Part shown: in pieces, positions 5,547-12,348 of the stretch
Layout: every line of letters begins with the position of its first letter
How positions within the stretch are numbered: position 1 is the first letter of the stretch
Assembly (NCBI GenBank): GCA_035391225.1
Contig: DAOPKN010000055.1
Coordinates: forward strand, 1-12,362
Direction: 5' to 3'
Origin: DAOPKN01 sp035391225
Lineage (GTDB): Bacteria > Thermotogota > Thermotogae > MWEM01
Length of the DNA stretch: 12,362 nt
The notes under the pieces: generated by a model
The model's input: only the letters and a program-made list of their open reading frames with translations
Told to the model about the DNA's origin: nothing
Database searches by the model: none
Made by a program: the position numbers and the translations under genes

Positions 5547-8360
5547 TTGGAGCTGGAGCGATTTCGGAGAGTGTTTTCCCTTTCCCCTCTGGGATGTGCC
5601 TTTCACCGTGTTGTGTTCGATGACCAAGGCAAACCCGAGATGTTTGAATGCGTGGAAGTGAATCCAGCTTTTGCCAAAATGTTCGCCGTTTCCAACGAGA
5701 AATGGGTGGGCAAGCGCTGGAAAAAGAATTTCTGTTCCGGGTTGGACGACGAAACCGACTGGTTCCAGCAATGCGTCGGGGTAGCGCTCCACGGGGAGGA
5801 AAGGGAGCTGCAGTTTGCCAGCGACCCCTTGAAAGGCCTTTTTCACGTAGAAGCCTTTCCCCTGGGTGAGCGGACGTTTCTTACCCGTGTTTCCGATATC
5901 TCCGGGGAAACGGTTTTGGCGCAGGCATCGCAAAAACTCCTCAACGGGTCGCTGGAAAGTATCGGGTACCAGTTCGTTGCGGACCAAGCGCGCGTGCTCT
6001 CGGGGGCGCATTTCGCCTTGTTCAACCTGTACGATCCGGGGGAGGCGGTGGGAAAAACGGTGGCGGTTTCCGCGCAGCGCGAGGTGTTGCACAGGGCCCT
6101 TTCCCAGTTTGGTTTTTCCTTCGTGGGGATGAAATGGCCGTTCAACACCGTTTTGGCGCAAAGGTATGGCACGTCCTCCCACCCTACGCAGTTTCCCTTG
6201 CGCGATCTCGCCCTTGGTTCCATTCCATCCGAAAAGCTGCAACTGCTGCTCTCCAACTTCGACGTCGAAAGCGTCTTCCTCTGCGATATTTCCTGCGAGA
6301 ACCGGATCTTGGGGAATTTTACTTTCCTCCTGGCAAAAGGTGCCACGCTGAAAAACGCAACCTACCTGGAGGTCTTCGCGCAACAGGTGGGTTTGTTGCT
6401 GTCGCGCGAAATCACCGAAGAACGGTTGCACGAGAGCGAAGAGCGCTGGCAATTTGCGCTGGAAGGTTCCGGCCAAGGGGTTTGGGACTGGGATATCCCG
6501 CGCGAAAGCGTGTATTTTTCCACACGCTGGAAGCAGATGCTGGGGTTTTCGGGGGGTGAGATTTCCCGCAGTTTCGCGGAGTGGGAAAAAAGGGTTCACC
6601 CGCAAGACGCCGAAGAGTTCCACGCACGCATGGACCGCCACCTTTCGGGGGAAACCGCTACCTTCGAGAGTGAGCATCGCCTGCAGAGCAAGAACGGGGT
6701 TTTCCGGTGGTTCCTTTCCAAGGGGAAGGCCGTGGAACGGGACGAAAACGGAAAAGCCCTGCGCGTGATTGGGACGATCACCGACATCACCGACCGGAAG
6801 AACGCCGAGAGAGTCTTGCGGGAAAGCGAGGAGGAGTTCCGCACCTTGGCGGAAGACATGCCCGTGTTCGTGTGCAAGTTCCTTCCGGATGGAACGCTTT
6901 CCTACGTGAATGCCATTTTGGCCAAGTTAACGCCCTACTCCGCGGAACAGCTCGTGGGGATGAATTTCTACGCTTTCCTCCAGCCGGAAGACCTTCCCGG
7001 CGTCCGGAAAAACCTGGCTAAGATCTCTCCCCAAAATCCCATCGCGCCAAATGTGCAGCGGCTGGTTCTTCCAAGTGGGGAGGAATGTTGGCAGAAATGG
7101 ATAAACCGGGGATTTTTCGACTCCCGGGGAAAGCTGTTGTACTTCCAATCCACGGGGCAAGATATCACCCAGGAAAAGAAAATGCAGCAGGAGTTGCGAC
7201 AGGAAAAAGAAAACGCGGAAGCGGCGAACCAGGCAAAGACGCAGTTCCTCATGAACATGTCACACGAATTGCGCACCCCTCTCAACGGCCTGATGGGTTT
7301 CGCCTCGTTGTTGCAGCGCACCCCGCTCTCCCTGGTGCAGGAGCAATACCTGGAGTACGTGTTGGCTTCTTCCTCCGCGTTGAAAAAAGTGATTGGCGAT
7401 ATCCTGGATTTTTCCAAGATCGAGGCAGGGAAACTGGAATTGGTACGGGAAAGCACGGATCTGCGGGAGATCTGCGAGCGCGTGATCCAGATCATCAACT
7501 TGGAGGCATTGGACAAGGGTGTCCACCTTGCTTTGAATTTCGACGACGCGATTCGAGACAGGGTCATTAGCCACCCACTGCGCTTGGAACAGGTTCTGTT
7601 GAACCTCGTGGGAAACGGCGTGAAATTCACCCACAACGGGGAAGTGGTTTTGCGGGTGAAACTGTGTAAAATGGGAGAAGCAGGCAAAACCGGCCTTATT
7701 CGTTTCCAGGTGCAAGATACCGGGATAGGTATCTCCCCCGAGCAGACGCAACGCATTTTCCAGGCGTTCGAGCAAGGGGACAGTTCCATCACGCGTTCTT
7801 TTGGAGGTACGGGGTTGGGGCTAACCATCTCCATGGGTCTCCTCAAACTCATGGGGTCTTCGCTGGAACTCCAAAGCGTACCGGGAAAAGGAAGCACCTT
7901 CTCGTTCCAGTTGGAACTTCCCTGGGACCGCTCCGCGATTCCCGAAAAGAACGGGACACTTCACTTCCTGTACTTGGAAAACAGCCCCTTTGAACGGAAG
8001 CTCTTCACCCTGCTTGTCCGCCGTTCCTTCCCCCAGGTGCACGTTCTGGAAGCGGAAGACCCGGAGCAAGCGCGGAAACTGGTTCGGGAATACGCACCCG
8101 AGCTGGTGTTTATTCCCGTGGAAGAACCCCAAGTCGAAAAACACAGGGATTTCCAGCAATTGCTCCGACCAGGAAAGGAGAGCGCAACCCCGATGGGAAT
8201 CGTGGGGATCATTCCACGTGGTACGCGCCCCAAGTTCAATCGCAAGGTGCGTCGGTCGATGGGAGTGGACGAAGTTCTCGAGCGCCCGCTGGAAGTACGC
8301 GAAGTCGAAGAAGTGATTCGCGGGTGGTTTGGGACTACCGGGAAACAGGCTGGCGAATGA
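5547..8360 (+). CDS. Multi-PAS histidine kinase with degenerate receiver (kinase 2)
   Basis: The 937-residue product is a soluble paralogue of kinase 1 with the same order: PAS 1-125, GAF about 133-290, PAS about 298-420, PAS about 427-550, HisKA with His573 in MSHELRTPLNG, then HATPase with Asn690, DTGIGI from Asp724, IFQAFEQ and FGGTGLGLTI from Phe752. Kinase motifs are intact. Residues about 804-930 form an extra domain with receiver-like layout, starting FLYLENSPFERK. The acidic pair is Glu811-Asn812, the phosphoacceptor position is Pro857 in VFIPVEEP, and the usual lysine is Arg913 in ERPL, so it cannot be phosphorylated in the normal way. The start is TTG at 5547, 7 bases after AAGGAG (5534-5539); MELERFRRVF then aligns exactly with MAFDGYREVF of kinase 1. 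A GTG at 5526 is in frame but overlaps the site. The 3' end overlaps the convergent gene by 26 bases. Confidence 0.92.
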   Translation: MELERFRRVFSLSPLGCAFHRVVFDDQGKPEMFECVEVNPAFAKMFAVSNEKWVGKRWKKNFCSGLDDETDWFQQCVGVALHGEERELQFASDPLKGLFHVEAFPLGERTFLTRVSDISGETVLAQASQKLLNGSLESIGYQFVADQARVLSGAHFALFNLYDPGEAVGKTVAVSAQREVLHRALSQFGFSFVGMKWPFNTVLAQRYGTSSHPTQFPLRDLALGSIPSEKLQLLLSNFDVESVFLCDISCENRILGNFTFLLAKGATLKNATYLEVFAQQVGLLLSREITEERLHESEERWQFALEGSGQGVWDWDIPRESVYFSTRWKQMLGFSGGEISRSFAEWEKRVHPQDAEEFHARMDRHLSGETATFESEHRLQSKNGVFRWFLSKGKAVERDENGKALRVIGTITDITDRKNAERVLRESEEEFRTLAEDMPVFVCKFLPDGTLSYVNAILAKLTPYSAEQLVGMNFYAFLQPEDLPGVRKNLAKISPQNPIAPNVQRLVLPSGEECWQKWINRGFFDSRGKLLYFQSTGQDITQEKKMQQELRQEKENAEAANQAKTQFLMNMSHELRTPLNGLMGFASLLQRTPLSLVQEQYLEYVLASSSALKKVIGDILDFSKIEAGKLELVRESTDLREICERVIQIINLEALDKGVHLALNFDDAIRDRVISHPLRLEQVLLNLVGNGVKFTHNGEVVLRVKLCKMGEAGKTGLIRFQVQDTGIGISPEQTQRIFQAFEQGDSSITRSFGGTGLGLTISMGLLKLMGSSLELQSVPGKGSTFSFQLELPWDRSAIPEKNGTLHFLYLENSPFERKLFTLLVRRSFPQVHVLEAEDPEQARKLVREYAPELVFIPVEEPQVEKHRDFQQLLRPGKESATPMGIVGIIPRGTRPKFNRKVRRSMGVDEVLERPLEVREVEEVIRGWFGTTGKQAGE

Positions 8361-8952
8361 TGGTTTTCAACTTTTCCGGGGCTGTCTTGCGGGGGTCTCC
8401 CAGGTAGATTTCGTGGTGCTTTCCCGACAACGTGTACCCCTTTTCCTGGATGAAAGCATGCAACTTGGCGATGGTGGGAGCTTCTTGTTCGTACGCTCCG
8501 AGGTACATGACCTGGGCGCAAAGACCTTCCTCGAGCTCCTCGAAGCGTACTCGGCCGGCGATTTCATCCGACAGTTTCTTCTTTTTTTTCAGCACATCCC
8601 GCGCATCCTCCACATCCGCAAGCGTAACCTCATCGGGTTGCAGGATCATGAGTGTCCACAACCAGTTGCCCTTTTCGTGCAGCGAAAAAGCATCCATGTG
8701 CTGTGCCCACCACAACCCTTCCAGGGGCATCACCACGTAATCCAGTTCCCGGGATTTCTTCAGGGCAAACTTGATGGTGTACGAAAGGCCGTAGAGTAGT
8801 TCGGTTGCTTGCCCGAACCACTCGGAAAGGTTTGGATCGCCTTGCCCGTCTACCATCAGGAAAGGCAACCTGGGTACCGTGAGAAGTTGCATCTCTCCGG
8901 CCTTTCCACCGTACAGTTGCTTGTATTCTTTTTTCAAGTCTCTCTTGTCCAC
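8335..8952 (-). CDS. GyrI-like small-molecule-binding domain protein
   Basis: The 205-residue soluble protein resembles the uncharacterised GyrI-like family (COG4832 type). Family-like stretches are PRLPFLMVDGQGDPN, LLYGLSYTIKF and MPLEGLWW. GyrI-like domains bind small hydrophobic or cationic ligands; the family members of this layout stand alone without a DNA-binding domain, and their role is not known to me. The start is GTG at 8952, with AAGGAGGGG (8970-8962) upstream. The frame continues to a TTG at 8985 without a ribosome site. It is convergent with kinase 2 and overlaps its 3' end. Only 20 bases separate its start from the divergent gene at 8973. Confidence 0.85.
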   Translation of the reverse strand: MDKRDLKKEYKQLYGGKAGEMQLLTVPRLPFLMVDGQGDPNLSEWFGQATELLYGLSYTIKFALKKSRELDYVVMPLEGLWWAQHMDAFSLHEKGNWLWTLMILQPDEVTLADVEDARDVLKKKKKLSDEIAGRVRFEELEEGLCAQVMYLGAYEQEAPTIAKLHAFIQEKGYTLSGKHHEIYLGDPRKTAPEKLKTIIRQPVSR

Positions 8953-8972
8953 CTTTTGCTTCCCCTCCTTGG

Positions 8973-9212
8973 ATGGAAATTTCAACCGATTGGACGATCC
9001 CCGTGAAGCAATCTATCCGAACATGCAAGTGGTATTCCGTTTGCCCCATCAAGCGTTTCACCGATGCAGGATTGCTGGAACCCAGATGGGTGGACGAGTA
9101 CTGCAAGAAAGCGAACCCCAGCTGCGTGCGCTTCCAAATGGAGGAAAAAGGCCTGTTCCACCCGGATAACATGCTCCCAGACGGAACCATCGATCCCCAT
9201 TTACCCCGGTAA
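8973..9212 (+). CDS. Small four-cysteine conserved protein
   Basis: The 79-residue protein has cysteines at 18, 24, 44 and 51 (C-x5-C-x19-C-x6-C), suggesting a zinc or iron-sulfur site. Distinctive text is CPIKRF, PRWVDEYC, CVRFQMEEKG and HPDNMLPDG. I recall similar small proteins or segments in anaerobes, sometimes labelled uracil-DNA glycosylase, but this chain is far too short to be that enzyme. The ATG at 8973 has no clear ribosome site; a GTG at 9003 is an alternative that keeps all cysteines. Its 3' end overlaps the convergent methyltransferase gene by 12 bases. Confidence 0.75.
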   Translation: MEISTDWTIPVKQSIRTCKWYSVCPIKRFTDAGLLEPRWVDEYCKKANPSCVRFQMEEKGLFHPDNMLPDGTIDPHLPR

Positions 9213-10166
9213 TCCCCCGCGGAAAAAGGCTTCGATGTTCTCGGGTTTTGCACGCAACGGCAAATCACACCCCGTACTGAGCACGAAGTTCTTCCGATGC
9301 TGCATTTTTTGGGCGAGCTCGCGGGTGGTTCTTTCGATCTGCTGCGGGTTCGCGGTTTCGAATAGCACGGGATTGACGTTGCCAATCAACCAGGTTTGTG
9401 GCTGCAACACTTCGGAGGCTTTCGGGAAATCAACGGGTGCATCCAGGCTGAGCCCGTGGCATCCCGTCGCTTCCATGGCAGGCAACAGGCGCGTGGTATC
9501 CCCGCAGATATGCAGTACCAGGGTTTTGATTTGTGCTACTTTGAGCAGGCGAGAAATCCACGCCCCGCTGAACTCTTGGAAAGAACGTGGGGAGAGGAAC
9601 GTGGCAGTGGGTTCCAGCAAAACGATCAGGTCCGCCCCCGCATCCTGCAAGCGGCGCGCGTACTGTGCAAGGAGTTCTGTTACGGTCGAAACGAGGGTTA
9701 CGACAAGTTCGGGCTGTTCGATCGTGGCCATTGCGATTTGCGAAGCACCCATCAAAAGGCCCGCAAGGGTGAAAGGCCCTACCACGTATGCGGCGAGGGG
9801 CACATCTACCTGGTTGCGCAGCAAGGAGGTCGCTTCGATGTACCCTTTTATGCGGTCGCGCTGGAAAAAGCCCTGCAGAGGAAGAAGCTCCACGTCTTGG
9901 AGATCTTTCACCGGGTGTGTTTTCACCGTTGGGGAATCGTTCAGCGGTAGGGAAATCTGTGCTCCCAGGGCCTGCGCTTCGATGGACAGGTCCATGAGCG
10001 TGAAAACGATATCCGGGGAGAAGCTTTTGAACAACTGCAAAATCCCCTGCGCGTGGAGCTTCGGGTCTGTCAACAACTCCTTGAGGTTCCGACCCAACAA
10101 GGGTGCTGCTGGGTACCCTACCAGCGGTGCGATCCATCTTTCCTTGTGCCCAAGCAACTGTTCCAT
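9201..10166 (-). CDS. UroD/MtbA-family methyltransferase
   Basis: The 321-residue protein belongs to the uroporphyrinogen decarboxylase superfamily. The zinc ligands of the methylcobamide:thiol methyltransferase branch (MtaA/MtbA/CmuA) are present: His219-x-Cys221 in HICGDTT and Cys300 in STGCDLP. Other family features are VVGPFTLAGLLMG, DAGADLIVLLEP and IGNVNP. True haem-pathway UroD lacks this zinc motif, so a corrinoid-linked methyl transfer is the better guess; the methyl donor and acceptor are unknown. The start is ATG at 10166 with AAGGAGG (10178-10172) at 5 bases. A palindromic repeat lies 6 bases upstream of that site. It may be cotranscribed with the genes upstream on the minus strand, which include a corrinoid adenosyltransferase. 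Confidence 0.85.
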   Translation of the reverse strand: MEQLLGHKERWIAPLVGYPAAPLLGRNLKELLTDPKLHAQGILQLFKSFSPDIVFTLMDLSIEAQALGAQISLPLNDSPTVKTHPVKDLQDVELLPLQGFFQRDRIKGYIEATSLLRNQVDVPLAAYVVGPFTLAGLLMGASQIAMATIEQPELVVTLVSTVTELLAQYARRLQDAGADLIVLLEPTATFLSPRSFQEFSGAWISRLLKVAQIKTLVLHICGDTTRLLPAMEATGCHGLSLDAPVDFPKASEVLQPQTWLIGNVNPVLFETANPQQIERTTRELAQKMQHRKNFVLSTGCDLPLRAKPENIEAFFRGGLPG

Positions 10167-10177
10167 TCCATCCTCCT

Positions 10178-10202
10178 TGGGAGCGCCGCAGCCCAGTGCG
10201 GC
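10178..10202 (-). repeat. REP-like palindromic repeat, copy d
   Basis: TGGGAGC flank, GCCGCA (10185-10190), loop GCCCAG, TGCGGC (10197-10202). It is the only copy between co-directional genes, and forms a hairpin in the leader of the methyltransferase gene that ends 6 bases before its ribosome site. Confidence 0.65.
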
Positions 10203-10263
10203 AGGGTTGTTTTCCGGAAGTGCAAAAAAGCCACACCGGGTAGCGATTTTCCCAGGGTTCTGC

Positions 10264-10488
10264 TTACAAGTACGTGACCATCACCAGCAAGCCATGAATG
10301 GCTCCCAGGACAATGGCAGAAAAAGCCATTGTCTTGTGCGTTTTGAGCGAGAATTTCATTTTCTTCTTGCGTTTCAGTGTTTCGAAAAGCCCGGTCAAGA
10401 ACAGAACGGTGTACGTCACGATTCCCAACCAGGCAACCACCGGAAGCCCGAGGATGCTGAAATAGGCAAAACGCAACAAGGCTTCCAT
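10264..10488 (-). CDS. Two-helix membrane protein with paired histidines
   Basis: The 74-residue protein has two hydrophobic helices, about 8-35 and 53-73, joined by a basic loop (KRKKKMKFSLK). The second helix carries His51 and His65, the H-x13-H spacing that binds two b haems across the membrane in ferric-reductase and cytochrome-b-type helices. With only two helices, it would have to oligomerise or pair with another subunit. Its ATG lies one base after the stop of the DOMON gene, so the two are translationally coupled. Together they look like a split, minimal DOMON-plus-cytochrome-b unit. Haem binding is inference. It could also be a simple membrane anchor. Confidence 0.75.
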   Translation of the reverse strand: MEALLRFAYFSILGLPVVAWLGIVTYTVLFLTGLFETLKRKKKMKFSLKTHKTMAFSAIVLGAIHGLLVMVTYL

Positions 10489-10489
10489 G

Positions 10490-11017
10490 TCACATCACTG
10501 GTTCCACGGTTTCCCGGAAACTGTGCTTCCTCCAGAGTGAATCGGTGGACGAAGAGAACGCGATGATGACTTTGTTCTTCTGCCCGATTTTCACGGGTTT
10601 GTCTCCAGGATTCCCCGAGTCCAGTGGCATGATCCATTCCACGAAGGTCCAACCGTCCTGCTCGGAGCCAGCGTACTCCACGATTTCTTTCTGATCGTCT
10701 TGACGATGCCCGGTTGCCGAATTGCCGTAGTGATCTTCGATGGTCACCACCCCGTCCACGATGTTGGCAATCTTAATATCGGCATCTTTCATCATGAACG
10801 AAGGGTCAAACCCCACTGCTACCCACCCGGTTGTTTTTGCACGAATGGCAAAGTACAGCTCGTCGTTCTCCAAAACCTTCCAGTACAGCTCGAAGTTGCC
10901 CGAGCGGTTGACGAATTTCTGCAGCTCACCGTCCAGTTGTCCGTTGATCAGTTCGTTTGCAGCGAATAGGCTGATGGATAGAAGAATGGTAAGAAAGAGC
11001 ATAATCAGTTTTTTCAC
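10490..11017 (-). CDS. Secreted DOMON-domain protein
   Basis: The 175-residue protein has a signal peptide: the first residues are VKKLIMLFLTILLSISLFAA, with cleavage likely near NELING. The DOMON fold is marked by GWVAVGFDPS, MMKDADI and GWTFVEWIMPL. In DOMON cytochromes haem is held by a Met and a His; candidates here are Met75 or Met76 and His165 (WRKHSF). DOMON domains bind haem or sugars outside the membrane, often passing electrons to a cytochrome b partner, which fits the coupled two-helix gene after it. The start is GTG at 11017, with GGGAGG at a 7-base spacer. The frame extends to an ATG at 11098, but that would bury the signal peptide. It lies 84 bases after the adenosyltransferase stop. 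An inverted repeat GTCTGT/ACAGAC sits in that gap. Confidence 0.85.
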   Translation of the reverse strand: MKKLIMLFLTILLSISLFAANELINGQLDGELQKFVNRSGNFELYWKVLENDELYFAIRAKTTGWVAVGFDPSFMMKDADIKIANIVDGVVTIEDHYGNSATGHRQDDQKEIVEYAGSEQDGWTFVEWIMPLDSGNPGDKPVKIGQKNKVIIAFSSSTDSLWRKHSFRETVEPVM

Positions 11018-11101
11018 GACAAAACCTCCCTTGTCTGTTAGACATACAAAACTCATGCAATACAGACGGATCCCCTCTCTTTTTTCTTTTTTTTCCATTG
11101 C

Positions 11102-11680
11102 TTACTCGTCGATGCCCTCGCGCGCGCGAACACCGTTCCGGTAGTAGTGGCGGATTTCCACCATCTCGGTGAGGATGTCCGCCACAGCAACGAACTCTTG
11201 GGGAGCTTTTCGCCCGGTCAGCAGAACATCTTGGCCGGGTGACATATTTGCAAGAACTTCCAAGACTTCGTTCACCGACAACAGCTCGAAGTGCACTGCC
11301 AGGTTGATTTCATCAAGCACGACCAGGTCGTAGGCTCCCATCTCCTCCTTGACCCTCTCCAGGCCACTTTGCATTTTTGCACGGTACTCCGGGGGTGGAT
11401 GGTTGGGTTCGAATAGCACCACCTGCTGCACCAACTTGGGTGGAAGCTTCTCCCAATCCTGTTTCGGCGCCACGAAAAAGGGTTTGCCAAACGTTAGAAG
11501 CTTGAGGCCCTCGAGCGTTTGCAGTACACGATGCTCCGAAAAATCGGGGGTCTTCATGAATTGGCAGAACAAAACCTTCTTGCCGGCACCAAGGGCGCGA
11601 ATCGCCAATCCAATCGCCGCGGTGGTTTTCCCCTTACCGTTTCCCGTGTACACGTGAACATACCCCTTCGAAAGCCCCAC
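11102..11680 (-). CDS. cobO: Corrinoid adenosyltransferase (CobO/BtuR family)
   Basis: The 192-residue enzyme transfers the 5'-deoxyadenosyl group of ATP to cobalt(I) corrinoids, making coenzyme B12 forms. The P-loop GNGKGKTT is at residues 14-20 region after YVHVYT, followed by IGLAIRALGAGKKV and FMKTP. A Walker-B-like YDLVVLDEIN and a late LLTGRKAP complete the family pattern, and length is normal for CobO/BtuR. The start is GTG at 11680, with GGGGGAGGG (11695-11687) at 6 bases. The frame runs on to 11845, but the added text does not look like the family. It is the first gene of a possible minus-strand operon with the DOMON, membrane and methyltransferase genes; the last is also probably corrinoid-linked. 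Confidence 0.93.
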   Translation of the reverse strand: MGLSKGYVHVYTGNGKGKTTAAIGLAIRALGAGKKVLFCQFMKTPDFSEHRVLQTLEGLKLLTFGKPFFVAPKQDWEKLPPKLVQQVVLFEPNHPPPEYRAKMQSGLERVKEEMGAYDLVVLDEINLAVHFELLSVNEVLEVLANMSPGQDVLLTGRKAPQEFVAVADILTEMVEIRHYYRNGVRAREGIDE

Positions 11681-11722
11681 TTCTTTCCCTCCCCCTAAAA
11701 AAACCACATTCTCTCCTGACTT

Positions 11723-11731
11723 AGCATACCA
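11723..11731 (-). promoter_or_regulatory. Possible extended -10 of the adenosyltransferase gene
   Basis: Minus-strand TGG then TATGCT (11731-11723), about 40 bases ahead of the GTG start. There is no convincing -35. The TGG plus TATnnn form is like the two kinase promoters. Confidence 0.35.
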
Positions 11732-12227
11732 CGAAAGGAAAACCTTGGGGCACATCGCCGGCGAGCCTGGTATATCAACTCCCACGGTCTCTGGCATCCT
11801 GCAGGGAGCCCTGGGGGGATGCACCGTGAAAGCGCAGGCCGTCAACCCTCAAAACCGTGTTCCACAGAGGGAAGAACTACACAAGCCAAGGAACAACTGG
11901 AAGGGCGCGGTGGTGATCGAAACCCCATCCGACCGCGACGACTGGCATCCGAAGAACGCGCGGGGCAGAAGGGAAAACGAACAAACCTGTCCGCCACCGT
12001 TGCGCAGCCCATCGAAAACATGGCACTCAGCGCGAGCAACGACGTAGAAAAGACCGTGGAGGAGGGGATGGATCCAGATGCAGCCGCGGGGCGCAAGATC
12101 ATCTACACCGAAGCTCCGCGGATCGGCAAGAACAACTTTCCCGATCTGGGGAAAACCCCGAAATACCCGGCATTATCGGGAAAAGTCGAAAACCCTCCGA
12201 CTCGAAAAACCCCTTTTTCATCCCAAC

Positions 12228-12256
12228 TGGACCGCCGCGGCCCACTGCGGCTCATT
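12228..12256 (-). repeat. REP-like palindromic repeat, copy e
   Basis: GCCGCGG (12234-12240), loop CCCA, then CTGCGGC ending at 12251, with one G-T wobble, followed by TCATT as in copies c and g when read in this orientation. Confidence 0.7.
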
Positions 12257-12270
12257 AGCCCTGTGTCTCG

Positions 12271-12303
12271 AAAACAGCCGCACTGGGGTGCCCCGGTCCC
12301 AGG
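12271..12303 (+). repeat. REP-like palindromic repeat, copy f (decayed stem)
   Basis: AAAACAGCCGCACTGGGG matches the reverse of copy b, but the right arm reads TGCCCC instead of TGCGGC. The GGTCCCAGGAAACC flank is shared with copy a. It pairs as an inverted partner with copy g. Confidence 0.6.
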
Positions 12304-12318
12304 AAACCCCTTGTCCTT

Positions 12319-12348
12319 TGGGACCGCCGCAGCCCACTGCGGCTCATT
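12319..12348 (-). repeat. REP-like palindromic repeat, copy g
   Basis: TGGGACC, GCCGCAG (12326-12332), loop CCCA, CTGCGGC (12337-12343), then TCATT. This is the exact reverse complement of the core of copies a and c. Confidence 0.75.

Noticed and set aside
5355..6677. Long minus-strand frame of 440 codons opposite kinase 2
   Set aside because: It is antisense to recognisable PAS and GAF domains and has no family features of its own.
9064..10566. 500-codon plus-strand frame
   Set aside because: It is serine-, arginine- and cysteine-rich nonsense opposite the methyltransferase and the two-helix gene, both with strong family or ribosome-site evidence.
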